This document shows positions 48,066 through 59,524 of a stretch of 64,000 nucleotides of DNA, one piece after another. The number at the start of each line of letters is the position of its first letter. Position 1 is the stretch's first letter. The position numbers and the translations under genes are program-made. The notes beneath the pieces are model-generated. The model saw nothing but the letters and a program-made list of their open reading frames with translations, was not told the origin of the DNA and ran no database searches. The stretch lies in the NCBI GenBank assembly GCA_021234155.1, contig JAJEKV010000002.1, forward strand, positions 31,071,234 to 31,135,233, given 5' to 3'. The DNA comes from Isoetes taiwanensis (Eukaryota; Streptophyta; Lycopodiopsida; Isoetales; Isoetaceae).

Positions 48066-50219
48066 CACGATTGTGTATTAAATGGGAGCAAATAATCTAA
48101 ACAGGAGCAAAATAAATATAACCTGAAGATTCCCCTTTTTTTTCAAAAAAGGGTTACATTAAGGTTAAAAAATGGGACATAAAATTGTATTTCGTCCCCC
48201 TCCCCCAAAATAGCCCTTTTTTTGTGTGAAGAGAGAATTGACTGTGTCAAACTGACATTTTTGCAGCCAATTAAAATTTTTTCCAAGTATGTTTTAGAGA
48301 GAACTCCTGTTTTAAGACAACGTAGCTTTTAACCAAAAATAGAAGTGAAGTAGTAACTGGAATTGTAGTATATTCAAAACATGAAGATAAATTCTTGATG
48401 TTCACATGCAAAATTTGCAATATTTTTAAAATGGTCAATTACGTGCAAAAGAGTGATGAGAGAAGGATCGAGCACAAAAAACAATGATTAAAAAGGGCCA
48501 ATAACTATCCGATTTTCCATATGTCTTGTTTCTCTTGCTTAAATAGTGGAGATATCAGCAAAAAAAGGATACTGTGTTCGAAAATGTGAAACCCATTTGG
48601 TATTCCATAATACATTTCCTATTCCGGAATAGTGAAACGAAAAAAGATATCAAACCCTTTTTGTGTTTGGGAATACATTTCCTATTCTGGAATAGCGAAA
48701 GGAAAAATCAAAGCAACATCAACTAGGTTTTTTTGGCATTTTCAATTTATTTCAATGACCTCATGATTCATTTTGTTTGTTTTGTGGGGATACATGATGA
48801 TTTTGAAGTGTAAAAAGAGGGATATCGGATTATGTTTATAAGTAAAGAGTGAAATGTATTCTCGAATACACTTTGTGTTCCAGAATAAGATTTTAGTTAA
48901 AGCGAGAGAGGATATGATCTATTTCGGCCCAGCTCTGGCATGGTGATCTACTTCGTCTCTGGCGGCATTGGTCTGGTTCAAGATTCTCAAGCATGGGATT
49001 ACAGTAGATTTAAGGCTATAATGGGGGTCTTGATTCTAGATTTTGTCAAATAAAATTACGGATTAAGGGATTACGGTTGGTTACGGATTATTGTTGTGTG
49101 ATGGTGCAAGTGGCTGATGTGGCCGAATAATGACTTCTTATTCTATTTTGGAATAGATAAGGTGCGCATTTGTATTCCGGAATACAATAAGAGTGCAAGA
49201 TTCTATTCCAGAATAGCATGAAAGTGCACAAGGTTCAATTTTGGAATAACATAAGAGTGCATGGGCAACCTCTTTAGAGCCAGTTGGCATGTTACGGTGA
49301 TTCACTTCTTCATCACATCACAAAACTTTCGTTTACTTCTTCACATCTTCACTTTATGTTTAATGTTCATAATTTAACCTATGATCTATTCCAAATTAAA
49401 CCTCTTTTGTCCGTGAGTTCACAATAACCCAGTGGAAAAAAATAAAAATGTAGTTGAAATAGCATATATCAAATCACATATTAAGGCTAAAATAACACAT
49501 ATTAAATTGTAATCATCATGAGTTTATAGACTTAACCCACAAAATGGCCATTTCAAATAATTAATATGCTTTTAGAAGGGAATCTTCAAACGGGAGTGCT
49601 GCAGGGTGTGTTTTTTTTTAAGGTACTCAACTTTTTATGTGGGCGACGCTTGTGCTGGTCGGGTGCTGGACCCGTCAAGTGAAATTTTTTTCGCTCGTCA
49701 TAGCACTTCACCCGCCATTTCCTCCTGGGCGCCAAATTCTGTTGGTCGATCCGAAGCCCAGGAAATTGCCACTTCAGCAATCCGTGCGGGTTGTTGATCC
49801 GTGCTGCTGATGCGAGGTGATGACACCATGTTCGGCAAGCAATTTGAAAGTAAATTTGGCGGTTTTGAAGTTCTTCAGAGTATAAATACCATGAATTTCT
49901 TTGTTGCTAGATTTCTCCAATTCTGTCTATGGCGGAATGGAGAGAAGCTTTTCGTGCATCTGTGTGCAAGAATCAAGTTAATTTTGATGTTGCAAAACTG
50001 CTATCTAGCCTCAAGTTTTCAGTCGGTGAAAATTTTTTTGGCAAATTTCCGGTTTCCCAAATTGCTGATGCAATTTGTCGACAATCATAAGTCTTGATTC
50101 AAAACGAGCCAACAAGTTTCGGGCGAATGCAAGCGAATTTGTGCTAGATATTTACCATGGTAATTGAGGATCATGATGCATTTCATTTTCATGTATGCTG
50201 AAATGCATATTAATCTATG
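48066..50219. other. AT-rich DNA with dispersed TATTCC/GGAATA palindromes
   Basis: No gene is recognised. Between 48590 and 49260 the words attccggaat, attctggaat, attccagaat and similar recur about eight times at irregular spacing. A block at 49630-49800 is GC-richer and includes gcgccaaattctgttggtc, with no supportable coding frame. The right part leads into the second DDE-like element. Confidence 0.45.
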
Positions 50220-53200
50220 AGTTTGCTTTGAACTGAAAGAAGCTGGACAAGATCAGTTACATATGGCTACATCAATTCCTATAGATTCAGGTAATTTTGA
50301 ACTTACATATTTGTTGTTGATTTCTTTCCTTATTTGTTGATGTTTGCTTTAATTCTAGAAAATGTTTACTGTCACAATCCCGAACCTTATGGAGACAATG
50401 AAGAGTCTGCATTTCATGAAGATTTGCAACCTTCTTACCATGAAGGTGATTTCCAAAAGTCAGAAGGGTGGCGCCAGCGAGGGGAATTCAAGATGTCCAA
50501 AGTGAAGAAGGTGTGCAACCTTCTTTAAGTCGATTTCAAGGAATTGGATTCCTTGAATTTACTTTGAACTTTTCTTTTGCTAATCTTTGTTGTCTTTCTT
50601 GTTATGAAGGGTGTCACCAAGATAATACACAAGGAACCCAATGTCATGATCAACCTCATTTTCAAGGTAAGCAAGGTTTGCATGATTTAACAACTCTACA
50701 AAGGTTTCTTTGACTTTTTCACTTGATTCTTTTTTTTCTAGCAGATTGTCATGCTTTTAGAAGGTATAGAGCTGAGTTAAGGAGAAAAGAGAGAGCGCTT
50801 AAGAGGGAAAAGGGAAATTGCAGCGGATGAAGAAGCATTGCTCCAAGGTGATCTAAGCACATGGAAGAAGAGAATGCTATCAAAAAAGGTTGCGGTGAAG
50901 GTGAAAAAAAGGTTCTTGTTAATGCAAGTTGTAGGGATAGGAAAGAGATAATTAAGTCTAACGCAAAGTGGCTACACGAACTTGTTGTTCCTAACTCCAA
51001 GGATGAATCTGTAATGAAGAAAATTGTGGAGAATTTAAAGAACTCTTTTGCGGAGATCATAAGAATGAGAAGAAAACAGATATTAAGAGGGCAAAATTGC
51101 TGCCATGGTTTATCTTTGTCAATACCAATATTAACAAATCAGCTTTCTCGAACTCTATGCACGAGCAAAAAGATTGTCACAAGTTCTTTGTAAGAAGAAG
51201 AGTAGATCTTGAACTTGGTGAGGGTCCATGGTCCATGTTCAAAAATAAGATTAGATGTGACAAACTCTCTTATGACGAGAGAAAACTAGTGGTGGATTTT
51301 TGGAGACACAATACAAGAGTTTCCCCATGTAAGAAACATGTCATCAAGATAAAAGCAACTTCTGGAAAGAAGATATTGCATGCACTACACTTTCTTGAAG
51401 AGACCGCGGGTAATTTTAAAGCAATTTGTTTTCAAATTGTTAAGGTTTAGGATTTTCAACTTAAGGTTGTTGATATGTTGTTCTTTGTTTACTGCGACAA
51501 GTTTTCTTCAACGATTTGAAAGGCAATATCCATACTTTCAAATATCATTTACAGCATTCCATGCTCTAAAGCCTCCATATGTCAGGAAGGTAAAAGATAG
51601 AGAGACTTGCTGCTGTATCTACCATTTGAGAGTTGACTTTGTGAGACATGCCATAAACAAAGTAAGATTAGATCAGGACCTCCATGGTCCAAATTGCACA
51701 TGCAATTGTGATGTATGTGGTATAGGACCAACCTGCAATGCATCTAAAGCTACATATGCTTCAACCTCGAGCTTTGGAGATCTTTGGTATGTCCCTAAGG
51801 ATGAATCAGAAGAGTGGCATCAACATAATTGTCTACTGCTTAAATGCAAGGCTTGTGGAAAAAACAAAGTGCCAACTTGTCCAAAAGAAAGAGATTACAA
51901 GTTGAACCATCAAGTAGATTGGAAGACATTTGATAAGGTAATTCAAATTGTTATTCTTAAATGAGATATTCTTTTCAGCTCAAACTCTTCTTTTGAACAT
52001 AACAGGTTTATGAGGAGGACAAGGTAACATTCTTTGAGAAGGAAAAACTTGTTAAGAAGAAAGGAGACTGCTGAGAAGGCTGCAGGGAAGAAACGATCTT
52101 TGGTCGGAAAGAAAGGTGGTCTTGGCAAGGCTAGCTGCTTTGAATTGAGAGACGAAAGAAAGGTGGTCTTTGGTAAAATTTGTTGATGAGAATTCAGGTC
52201 GGAAAAGAAGATCAGAAGGCTAAGAAGAAGGTATTACAAGTAACTTGAAATGTTAAATCCAAAAAGGTGGTATGCTGATATATGTTTTGCTTCTTTTGTA
52301 GGAAGCTCCCAAACACAATCAACAAGCTTGTTTACAAGGCGACACCGATGCTTGAGTTGTTCCAATTTCTTTGATACCTTCCTCATTCCATTCATCTTTG
52401 CAGAGAACTACACCTTCAAAATCCAACAAAAATACAAAGCTTGCATTGGAGGAATGACCAATGCACCATTTTAGTGCACATCACATATAGGCATGCTCCA
52501 CCTTCTCTGAGCAGAATAGAAAGATCATTAAGGAAACACATTTTTACATAAGTGATGATAGAGAACATGATGTACTCTTAGTTCAACATTGTTTGCAAAA
52601 ACATGTAGTTTTCCTTGCTGACAAGGGTGTCCATTACAAGAATCATGTCATGTGGTTACGATGGATGTTCCCATCAATTTAAAGGAACAAGGATGTTCTA
52701 CTTCCTAGGCGGTTCTTTCAAAGCAAATGAAAAACCAATACCTTTGGAATTTCTTTTGCATCACATCATGGCAAAGGTAATTACTTTTATTTTAGTCTAT
52801 TGGTTCTTTTTTAATTGGCATTTCTTTAAAATTACGTATTCAATCCTTGCGGTGAGCATGATGGTGCTGGTCTTTGTAATAAAAGAGCCCTCACACATGA
52901 GATGTTGAAGAGAATTCAGTACCACTAAGGAATGCACATGATGCGGTTGTGTTTTGCAAAGCACATTTTAAGTCCGGATTGTGACAATGAAGGAGATCAT
53001 CCTTGCGGTTACCGATGGTTCAGGTTTTACATGTTGTTTGCATTGCATGTTATTTTACATGATTCCTTTTCTTGGATATTTTTTTGGGAGATAGCTATCA
53101 ATGAGTTTGATAGAAGTGGCGTCATGATTGTAAGACATTAACGAGGTTCGAGAAAGTTGCATTGTATCGGACACATTGCATTCCAATGACCCTACTCGGG

Positions 53201-53560
53201 TTGCTCATATGGATTTGATTTATACATGTAATTCTTGTTGGGCGGGAAAGTTTGGGAAGTGCATAAACAAAAAAGCGAGAATAGGATCTTGGGTTTATTA
53301 AGAACTAATTCCAGTCTTGAAGGCAATTTGGAAACATTACGAGTCCTATCTATGAAGGGGATCATGAATGGGTTTCTGATGTAGTTGATGTTGGGGATAA
53401 TTTTGCGGTACCATCGAGGCCAACAACAAGGAGCAGGTAGACTTCTACATCATCAAATGCACTAAGCCTAAACACATTGTAGAGGGGCCTTTAAAGATGC
53501 ATGGGGTGCTAAATTTGCTAGAAGAAAGTGGTCCTCTCGGGTAAGTATTATAAGTTTTAG
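50220..53560 (+). pseudogene. Cys-rich DDE-like transposase family, copy 2 (broken)
   Basis: Multi-exon, plus strand. An acidic N-terminal part (50220-50530) is followed by a HTH-like domain at 51190-51400 (KLVVDFWRHNTRVSPCKKH, matching copy 1). The exon at about 51490-51935 carries PPYVRKVKDRETCCC, CTCNCDVCG and CKACGKNKVPTCPKER, and ends QVDWKTFDK/gtaatt. The core begins FAENYTFK near 52405, where the Asp expected two residues before AEN is Ile, then SLHWRNDQCTILVHITYRH in a shifted frame. YDGCSHQFKG near 52665 holds the second Asp. HGK, an apparent 75-base intron whose acceptor reads gcg instead of cag, and EHDGAG near 52855 (third Asp retained) follow. C-terminal VDFYIIKCTKPKHIVEG lies at 53437-53487. 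Stops and frame changes occur throughout. The same exon order as 10577-13548 shows the two are family members. Confidence 0.65.
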
Positions 53561-54901
53561 GAGGTAGTGAATTTGAATTGCTTGAAGATGCACGGAGTGC
53601 AATGCATCTGACCACTTGGTCATGTCGTGTTGCTTTGATATGGTGGTACATGGTGAAAACATATACAAACTTCAAAAGGATGTTCATGATCATCTTTTAG
53701 ATCGAGTTTTGGAGCACAAGAGTAGTCTTTATCGGATAGCTTAGTAGATGAGGATGAGCACACTTAGGAGTTCTTCAATGAGAAATGGAACCAAATGAAT
53801 TCTTTACTATCATACAAGCATTGCTAGTGCTAACCAAATTGTATTCAATTGTAACATTCATATTCAAGTAATAAAGAAAAGTTTCATTCTTTTTTTTTTG
53901 CTATTGCGAGAATCTAGTTTGAATAGTAAGAACTAGTTGCGGGTTTATTTTGAAATGTAAGATTTGGTTGCGGATCACGGTAATCCCTCAAGTGAGTTGG
54001 TGCGGGACCTCCAGTTGCACATGGCAACCAATCTATACCTTGATCTTGCAAGAATGAAGCTCTGTTACCACGGTTTGCCTTTGATTTCCCAATTCGAGGA
54101 AAAGGCGTGTACTTCAAATGCCAAATGCTAGCAGGTCTTAATGTATTTAAGTGTTGAATCCAGCTGGTTTATATGCTTGAGAGATGTACTTAAGTAGATA
54201 TAAAACTTTCTCTCAAGTCAGATGCATAGCTATTTCAAAGATGCGTCGTTGACCAGGTCAAAAATTGGTCAATGACCGGGCGATGAGCTAAGATTTACAA
54301 CAGAGTGTTCAAAGTTTCTTTAGTAGTATAATCACTTGGAATTGTCTCGATGATCTTTAAGATTGTGTGCAAGCCATAAACCATGGGAAAGGGCAAATAG
54401 AATTTGAAATTTGTATGCATGTTTGAATTGTATTCTGAGAATATACACGTGGTATTGCGAGAATATCAATTGAATTGTTTGAATATCATTTGAATTGTTT
54501 TAATTCTTACGTGGTATTGCGAGAATATCGTTTGAATTGTAAGAATTGGTTACATGTACAAAACACTTTGCATAAACAAGAGAACTGAACCAATGAAGAA
54601 AAAAAAATATACAAAAATTTTAAAGAAGCACAAAGTTCATATAGGCAGTGGTTCTGAGACATGGTCACATTCAAAATTGCAGACACTGTCACATATTCAA
54701 CATGTAGTTTACATATTCAATAACTTAGAGACACTGTCATATATTCACAAAATTGCAGATCATACTCAAAATTTACACAGTGGCGACTAACATTGAAAAC
54801 TTAAGATTGTTTCAAAACCAAACTTCAACTTTAACACGCAAAGCTAGCAATGCGCTTATCCGACTTCCTTATAAACTTCTGCAAGAGTGAGGTCTTCCTC
54901 A
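53561..54901. other. AT-rich DNA with a 62-bp tandem repeat
   Basis: Copies of cgtggtattgcgagaatatc start at 54449 and 54511 (62-base period) with gtttgaattgt linkers; a third, diverged version lies near 53903. Another small duplication, gacactgtca(c/t)atattca, is at 54682 and 54731. No coding sequence is recognised. Confidence 0.55.
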
Positions 54902-56416
54902 TCAGTTGGATATCTGTGAATGGTGACTTTGAAGGAGTAGGCTCTTCATGTGTTGGGCTATGGCGGAGCGGGTGTAGCGGGGAGAAGCATGTGTAACGGG
55001 GAGAAGCAAGTGGAGAACACGGTGTAGCGGGGGAGTTGTTGGGATCTCACGTTCGGGACTAGTTCTGATCTTAGGACTTGGTGACTTCACGATCTTGCTT
55101 TCTTGTTCTTTGCTCCTAAGAATCTTCTTCTTGCCTTTCCTCTTAGCAACAAAATCTTTGGAAATAGGTTTGTCATACTTTCGGTTACCTTGAGTTGGAA
55201 TCCTCACCCATGTCTTTACCTTTTCCTTTCACCTTTGTGACCTTTGTCACCTTCACATCTTCATCGAGAAGACTCTTCATACTCCTCGGTTACTTCATCT
55301 TCATCTGCTTTAAAGTAACCAAGTTCTTGCTCAAGCTTGTCAGGCACTTCTACCCCACAACTGCCAGCATTACAATGCATAGTATCCAAGACAAGAACCA
55401 AAGCGACAAACATAAAATTTATGATCACATGATAACTTGATAAGAAAACATGTCGAGCTAAAACTCAAACCACAAATCTCTTTCCGAAATTGATCTGAAG
55501 GATCATAAACACCCATGTGAACTTTGAGTTCCTTCTTACCTTTGGCTGAAATCTGCATAGCAGATATGTGTTTGGACTTTGCATTCCAAAACTCCATCCT
55601 ATGGCCATATGCTTCAATATTCACTTCCAAGGATTTGATTTCTTCCTTTAACTCAGCAACATTAGCACTCCCAATAGTTTCAGAAAGTAAATCCATTAAA
55701 CTTGCTTCTTCTTTCTTCAAGTATGCAACCAAAGCTTGGTTGTTAGGCAAATCTGCACTGTAAAGTTTGATAGATTCTCTCTTCTCTGAAATTTGCTTGT
55801 ACAATAAAGTGCAAGTACCATCAGCACATTGCACTGCACCTACCTTCTTCAACAAAGCTGCCTTTTTTCCTTTAATTTCTTCTTCAGCTTTCTTTTGCAT
55901 GTCTGATAAGCTTCTAATGTGATTGATAATCACATTGAGGTTAGCTTCAAAACAATTTACTTCATGATCTTTACTCTTATGAACTACTGAAAATGCGGGG
56001 AGTCTGCTTTGCTAAAGATGCCCAATTTACCTTGTAATTTTAGAGTTCGACCAAAGCCTTAGGGGTGTTACGCCATACAAATGCTCTTGCAAAGCGAGTC
56101 CTCACTTCATTGTTGGTAGGGCCATTCTGGTATACTTTTTCAAGGATTTCATTGAACTTCTGCTTTCGAATCTGGGCTTGATTTCCTTGATGTTGATCTT
56201 CCGGGACCTCAAAGGAACTTCAAAAGCTGATAAAAATTCAGCATTTGATACTTCTTTTGCCTTGATTTGGCTTGGCTTTCTTCCAGACGACTCCACTTTC
56301 CGAAACTCAGCAAATTCATACTGTGTTCTTGCTGGCTTCAGCTGAAATATAATAAAACAGTAAAAACCACTTACATTTGAGTACTTTGCGTTATAAATTT
56401 GCTGAAGCACAAACAT
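54902..56416 (-). CDS. Spliced coiled-coil gene, related in layout to the 2690-3857 gene
   Basis: Minus strand. The block at 56102-56416 is basic (KPSQIKAKEVSNAEFLSAFE) and leads, through frame changes, into RTRFARAFVWRNTPKALVEL and NYKVNWASLAKQ near 56000-56110. A long Glu/Lys coiled coil follows at 55480-55933 (KKAEEEIKGKKAALLKK, AELKEEIKSLEVNIEAYG), then a basic tail at 54902-55207. The gene at 2690-3857 has the same order: basic part, FARAYALHYKGVSIDW, then a Glu/Lys coiled coil. I infer a common family. No protease domain is attached here, and function is unknown. Confidence 0.4.
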
Positions 56417-56972
56417 TTTCTAAAAAAAGATAGCAAAAAATGCGATACCTCACGGCACAGGGAGAACTCATGGTATAGTTGCAAAAGAGCTGCCGGAATT
56501 GCAAAGGAAGAAAAACAGAGTACAAATACACAAAGCTTGGGAGATAAGTTTGTTCAAGAGCTCGAATGCAAGGTAAGGTGGCTGCGCGCGAAAATTCTAT
56601 GATGATGGCCGTCAGAACCCGTCGGAATTCTATGATGATGGCCGTCGGAATTGAAGCCGTCAGAACCCGTCAGTCCGTCACTTCAAACACGTCACGAGCC
56701 CATCATGAGCCCGTCCGAGCCCGTCCATGCTCGTTAATTTAGGTGCTGGTAAGGTGCTATAAGTTCAAAAAGTTGGGTAGGTTAAGCAAAAAAGCACCCT
56801 GCAACACTCTCGTTTAATATGCAACCTTGGTATGGACGATTTTGGGAGCATGCTGGCTGTGACTTTGTCAAAAACATCGCCATATTTACCTGGGAGCACT
56901 AGAGCAAACTTCACCAGCGTAGAGCTAGCCGACAGATGAACCTGGATTGCAATACTGAATTTGGATCTTTCC
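56417..56972. other. Flank of the LTR array with a 33-bp duplication
   Basis: The phrase aattctatgatgatggccgt repeats at 56593 and 56626, followed by several cccgtc words. From 56770 to 56972 a minus-strand open frame (SSTLVKFALVLPGKYGDVF) is unrecognised. The left border of the LTR array is at 56973, preceded by ctttcc. Confidence 0.5.
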
Positions 56973-59010
56973 TGTGACGACTGGCAACTCGGCATCTTGT
57001 CAAACTCATGTAATTCTAGATTCATAATATTAGTGAAGAATTGAATCTTCCTTTGCTTGATATTTGAACCATTCTTATATTTCCATTATCCATTATGAAC
57101 AACATGAATTCAAAGAAATTATACAATCCACAATAATCTCAGTATATACAATATCAAACTGAGCAAATCAAACATAATTTCTAGCTCTAGATCTCAGCCA
57201 CGATACCACGATCCCAGCTACATTGCTGCCATCAATTTGACCACTGCCTTGCAGATTCACTGCACATGCATTCAATACCATGTCGGGGTAGTCACAAGCC
57301 TAACTATCTTATTGATGTAGCTCCGACACCTACGTGCTTCACTGAACGAGGCAAGATACTAACATCTTCCATAATGCTAAACTTACCTCAGACCCATCCT
57401 CCCATGAGGAATACAACGTCCCATACTGTCTATACTTTGAATCCATTAGTTATGGTGCTCTTGATAAAATACAATGCAACGACTTAGAAACTACAGTGAT
57501 ATACTTACAAGCAGTGCTCCATGTCATAGCCACATCTAGACGCCCCCATATGCCTCATATAGCTCTCTCCGCCCAACTTCTCTTGATCTCCATGGTTCCA
57601 CCATTTGATTTATCTTTAACAATTGTTAGCTAAAGTTTTTAATTTTCTAATTAAAAACCCACTTTCCTTAGGTAAGGAATTTATTAGTTCATGGAATGTG
57701 GAAACTCCAAATCCCGCACTTCTGACTTAAAAATCCACAGGCCCTCATGATCTCAAATGCTTCTACCACCTATCAAATGACTCCAAGCCTAGGCCCCATC
57801 TCCGGGGAGCGCAATATAATAACTATAGTCTTAGAATTATTGAACTTCGGATGTTATTATTCCATATTCTGAAGCTCAATCATTCACAACAAAGCAAAAT
57901 TTCAAAGGAATTAGTACGGTGTTCCACGCCAAACCCCTGCCAAGATCTAGTTACGCTCTGCATGACTCTGCAACACTTCAATACCTATTTTAACTATTCC
58001 ATGTTTCTTGGTTTATAAATTACTCATCAAAGTGTTAACTAAGAATAGAATAGAATAGAATAGAATAGAATAGAATAGAATAGAATAGAATAGAATAGAA
58101 TAGAATAGAATAGAATAGAATAGAATAGAATAGAATAGAATAGAATAGAATAGAATAGAATAGAATAGAGTAGAGTTTTAATCATCCACGGAGACCAATT
58201 GGCCTATGGGACCCAAATAGGAGGCGCAGCAAGCGTATTACTATCCAGGTTAAAAAACCCCTCCCCACAAGACCAACAAAAGGACCACACTGAGAATAGA
58301 CATTGAACACCAAAAGAAACCACCCAAAACTCTGATTGGAGCATCGGTTCACCTTCTTTGGCTCTCTAACATGTAAAATGACCACTTCTAGAGCAAAATC
58401 AACGTGATCCAAGTCATTTCAAAGTGTTTCCAAGGGTTCTAGCTCCAGAATTGACGGTTTCCTTGCAAGTAAAAAACTCTTGATGCCCTTTATAACTTCT
58501 CCTGAACCAGGATCTATCCTAATAGCTTGAAAAGTTGTTTCGTAGAATCTTTGATTCAAACTAAAACAGCTCTTTACAATCAAATTCAACCTTTTACCTT
58601 ATAATTTATCTGCTTTTCCTTCAATTAAACCCGTTTGGGCCTTGCAAATACAACGAATCATTGACCCAAAAACATGTATCTATCCATCTATAACAGCTTA
58701 TGCTACTCAATTGAATCCATAGAAACAAAACTCCACCTGATAGAAGAAGATCCGATGGCGTTCTTGATGTAATCTTCAAGCTCTTGCCTCCTCGATGTCT
58801 TCAATCAAATCCTTCTCTGCCTTCTATGTTTGCAAAACCTCTTGAAAAATCTCCCAAAAGACTCTACAAAACCTCTTCCAGAATCCTTTGCCAAAGAATC
58901 AAACTCTTGCTTATGTGCATGCTGCATGCATGCCTCATATACGTATGCAACTCATGTACGTACCATGCACAAATCATTATCTTGGACCAGTAGGGGCGGG
59001 GACCGTTATC
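56973..59010 (-). mobile_element. LTR 1 of a non-autonomous LTR retrotransposon array
   Basis: About 2.04 kb. Plus-strand left end is tgtgacga (LTR terminal CA in element sense) and right end is gaccgttat, adjacent to the reversed polypurine tract. It aligns along its length with LTR 2 and LTR 3, for example tgtcaaactcatgtaattct (56998, 59569, 63366) and catgcattcaataccatgtc (57266, 59827; also diverged near 63625). Compared with LTR 2 it lacks 17 bases just after the terminus and carries a LINE tail insertion at 58042-58262. It contains RY-type gcatgctgcatgcatgcctc at 58918-58937, close to the U3 start. No coding sequence. Confidence 0.85.
58042..58262 (-). mobile_element. LINE 3'-end fragment with (TAGAA)n tail inside LTR 1
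   Basis: The pure pentanucleotide run (TAGAA)n, about 25 units at 58042-58168, is followed by about 95 bases absent from LTR 2, where gagaatagaacaagaccaac is continuous (61469-61488). Read on the minus strand the 95 bases end with ccaattggtctccgtggatg, then attaaaactctactc and the TTCTA-type tail. This closely resembles the 3' end of the LINE insertion in LTR 2 (gttgggttcccgtggacg...aaaa, pentamer tail). The target already contains agaatagaa. Confidence 0.65.
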
Positions 59011-59524
59011 CTCCCCTTCTAAAATTTAACCCATGTCCTCATGGGTCGATTATAGATTTACTAAAGCAATCTGTGATTCCAAATTCTCAAATATAGGGTA
59101 GTTATAGCTCAAATCGGAACTTCACCTCAGAAGTACAATTGCTATCCACCTTACTAGATATGCCACAAGGAAACCCTTACCTTAAGATCAACGTTGCAAT
59201 TTGACTACATGGATACTTCTTTCATCGCTTGCTCCTATTTGCTATCCACTTTACTAGACATGCCACAAGGAAACCCTTACCTTAAGATCAACGTAGCAAT
59301 TTGACTACATGGATACTTCTTTCATCGCTTGCTCCTATAGAATCATGGAGTTTCAACACAATATATGCTTAGAACATCATCTTCAAATAACTTTGAAAAA
59401 AGAGCCATTAGCACATTCCATAACTTAATCTATGGTCCACCATGTCAATACTCAAAGATCCAATCCTGCAATTCACATACCATAATGTCAAGACCCAAAG
59501 ATCCCACATCGCTCTGATACCAAC
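59011..59524 (-). mobile_element. Internal region 1 of the LTR array (non-coding, PPT to PBS)
   Basis: Only 514 bases between two LTRs. Left edge: ctccccttctaaaattt (59011-59027), the reverse of a polypurine tract. Right edge: gctctgatacca (59511-59522), the reverse of TGGTATCAGAGC, the standard plant primer-binding site complementary to initiator tRNA-Met. It contains a perfect-period 100-base tandem duplication (units from 59139 and 59239 with ttgctatccac). No gag or pol frame exists, so the element must rely on proteins from elsewhere. Confidence 0.85.
59511..59522 (-). other. Primer-binding site (initiator tRNA-Met type), first
   Basis: The minus strand reads TGGTATCAGAGC, two bases inside the LTR 2 border (plus-strand caac/tgtgac at 59524/59525). 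This is the most common primer site of plant LTR retrotransposons and fixes the element orientation as minus. Confidence 0.9.

Noticed and set aside
49630-49800. Primer-binding site and LTR border at gcgccaaattctg
   Set aside because: No matching LTR ends, PPT or second copy were seen nearby.
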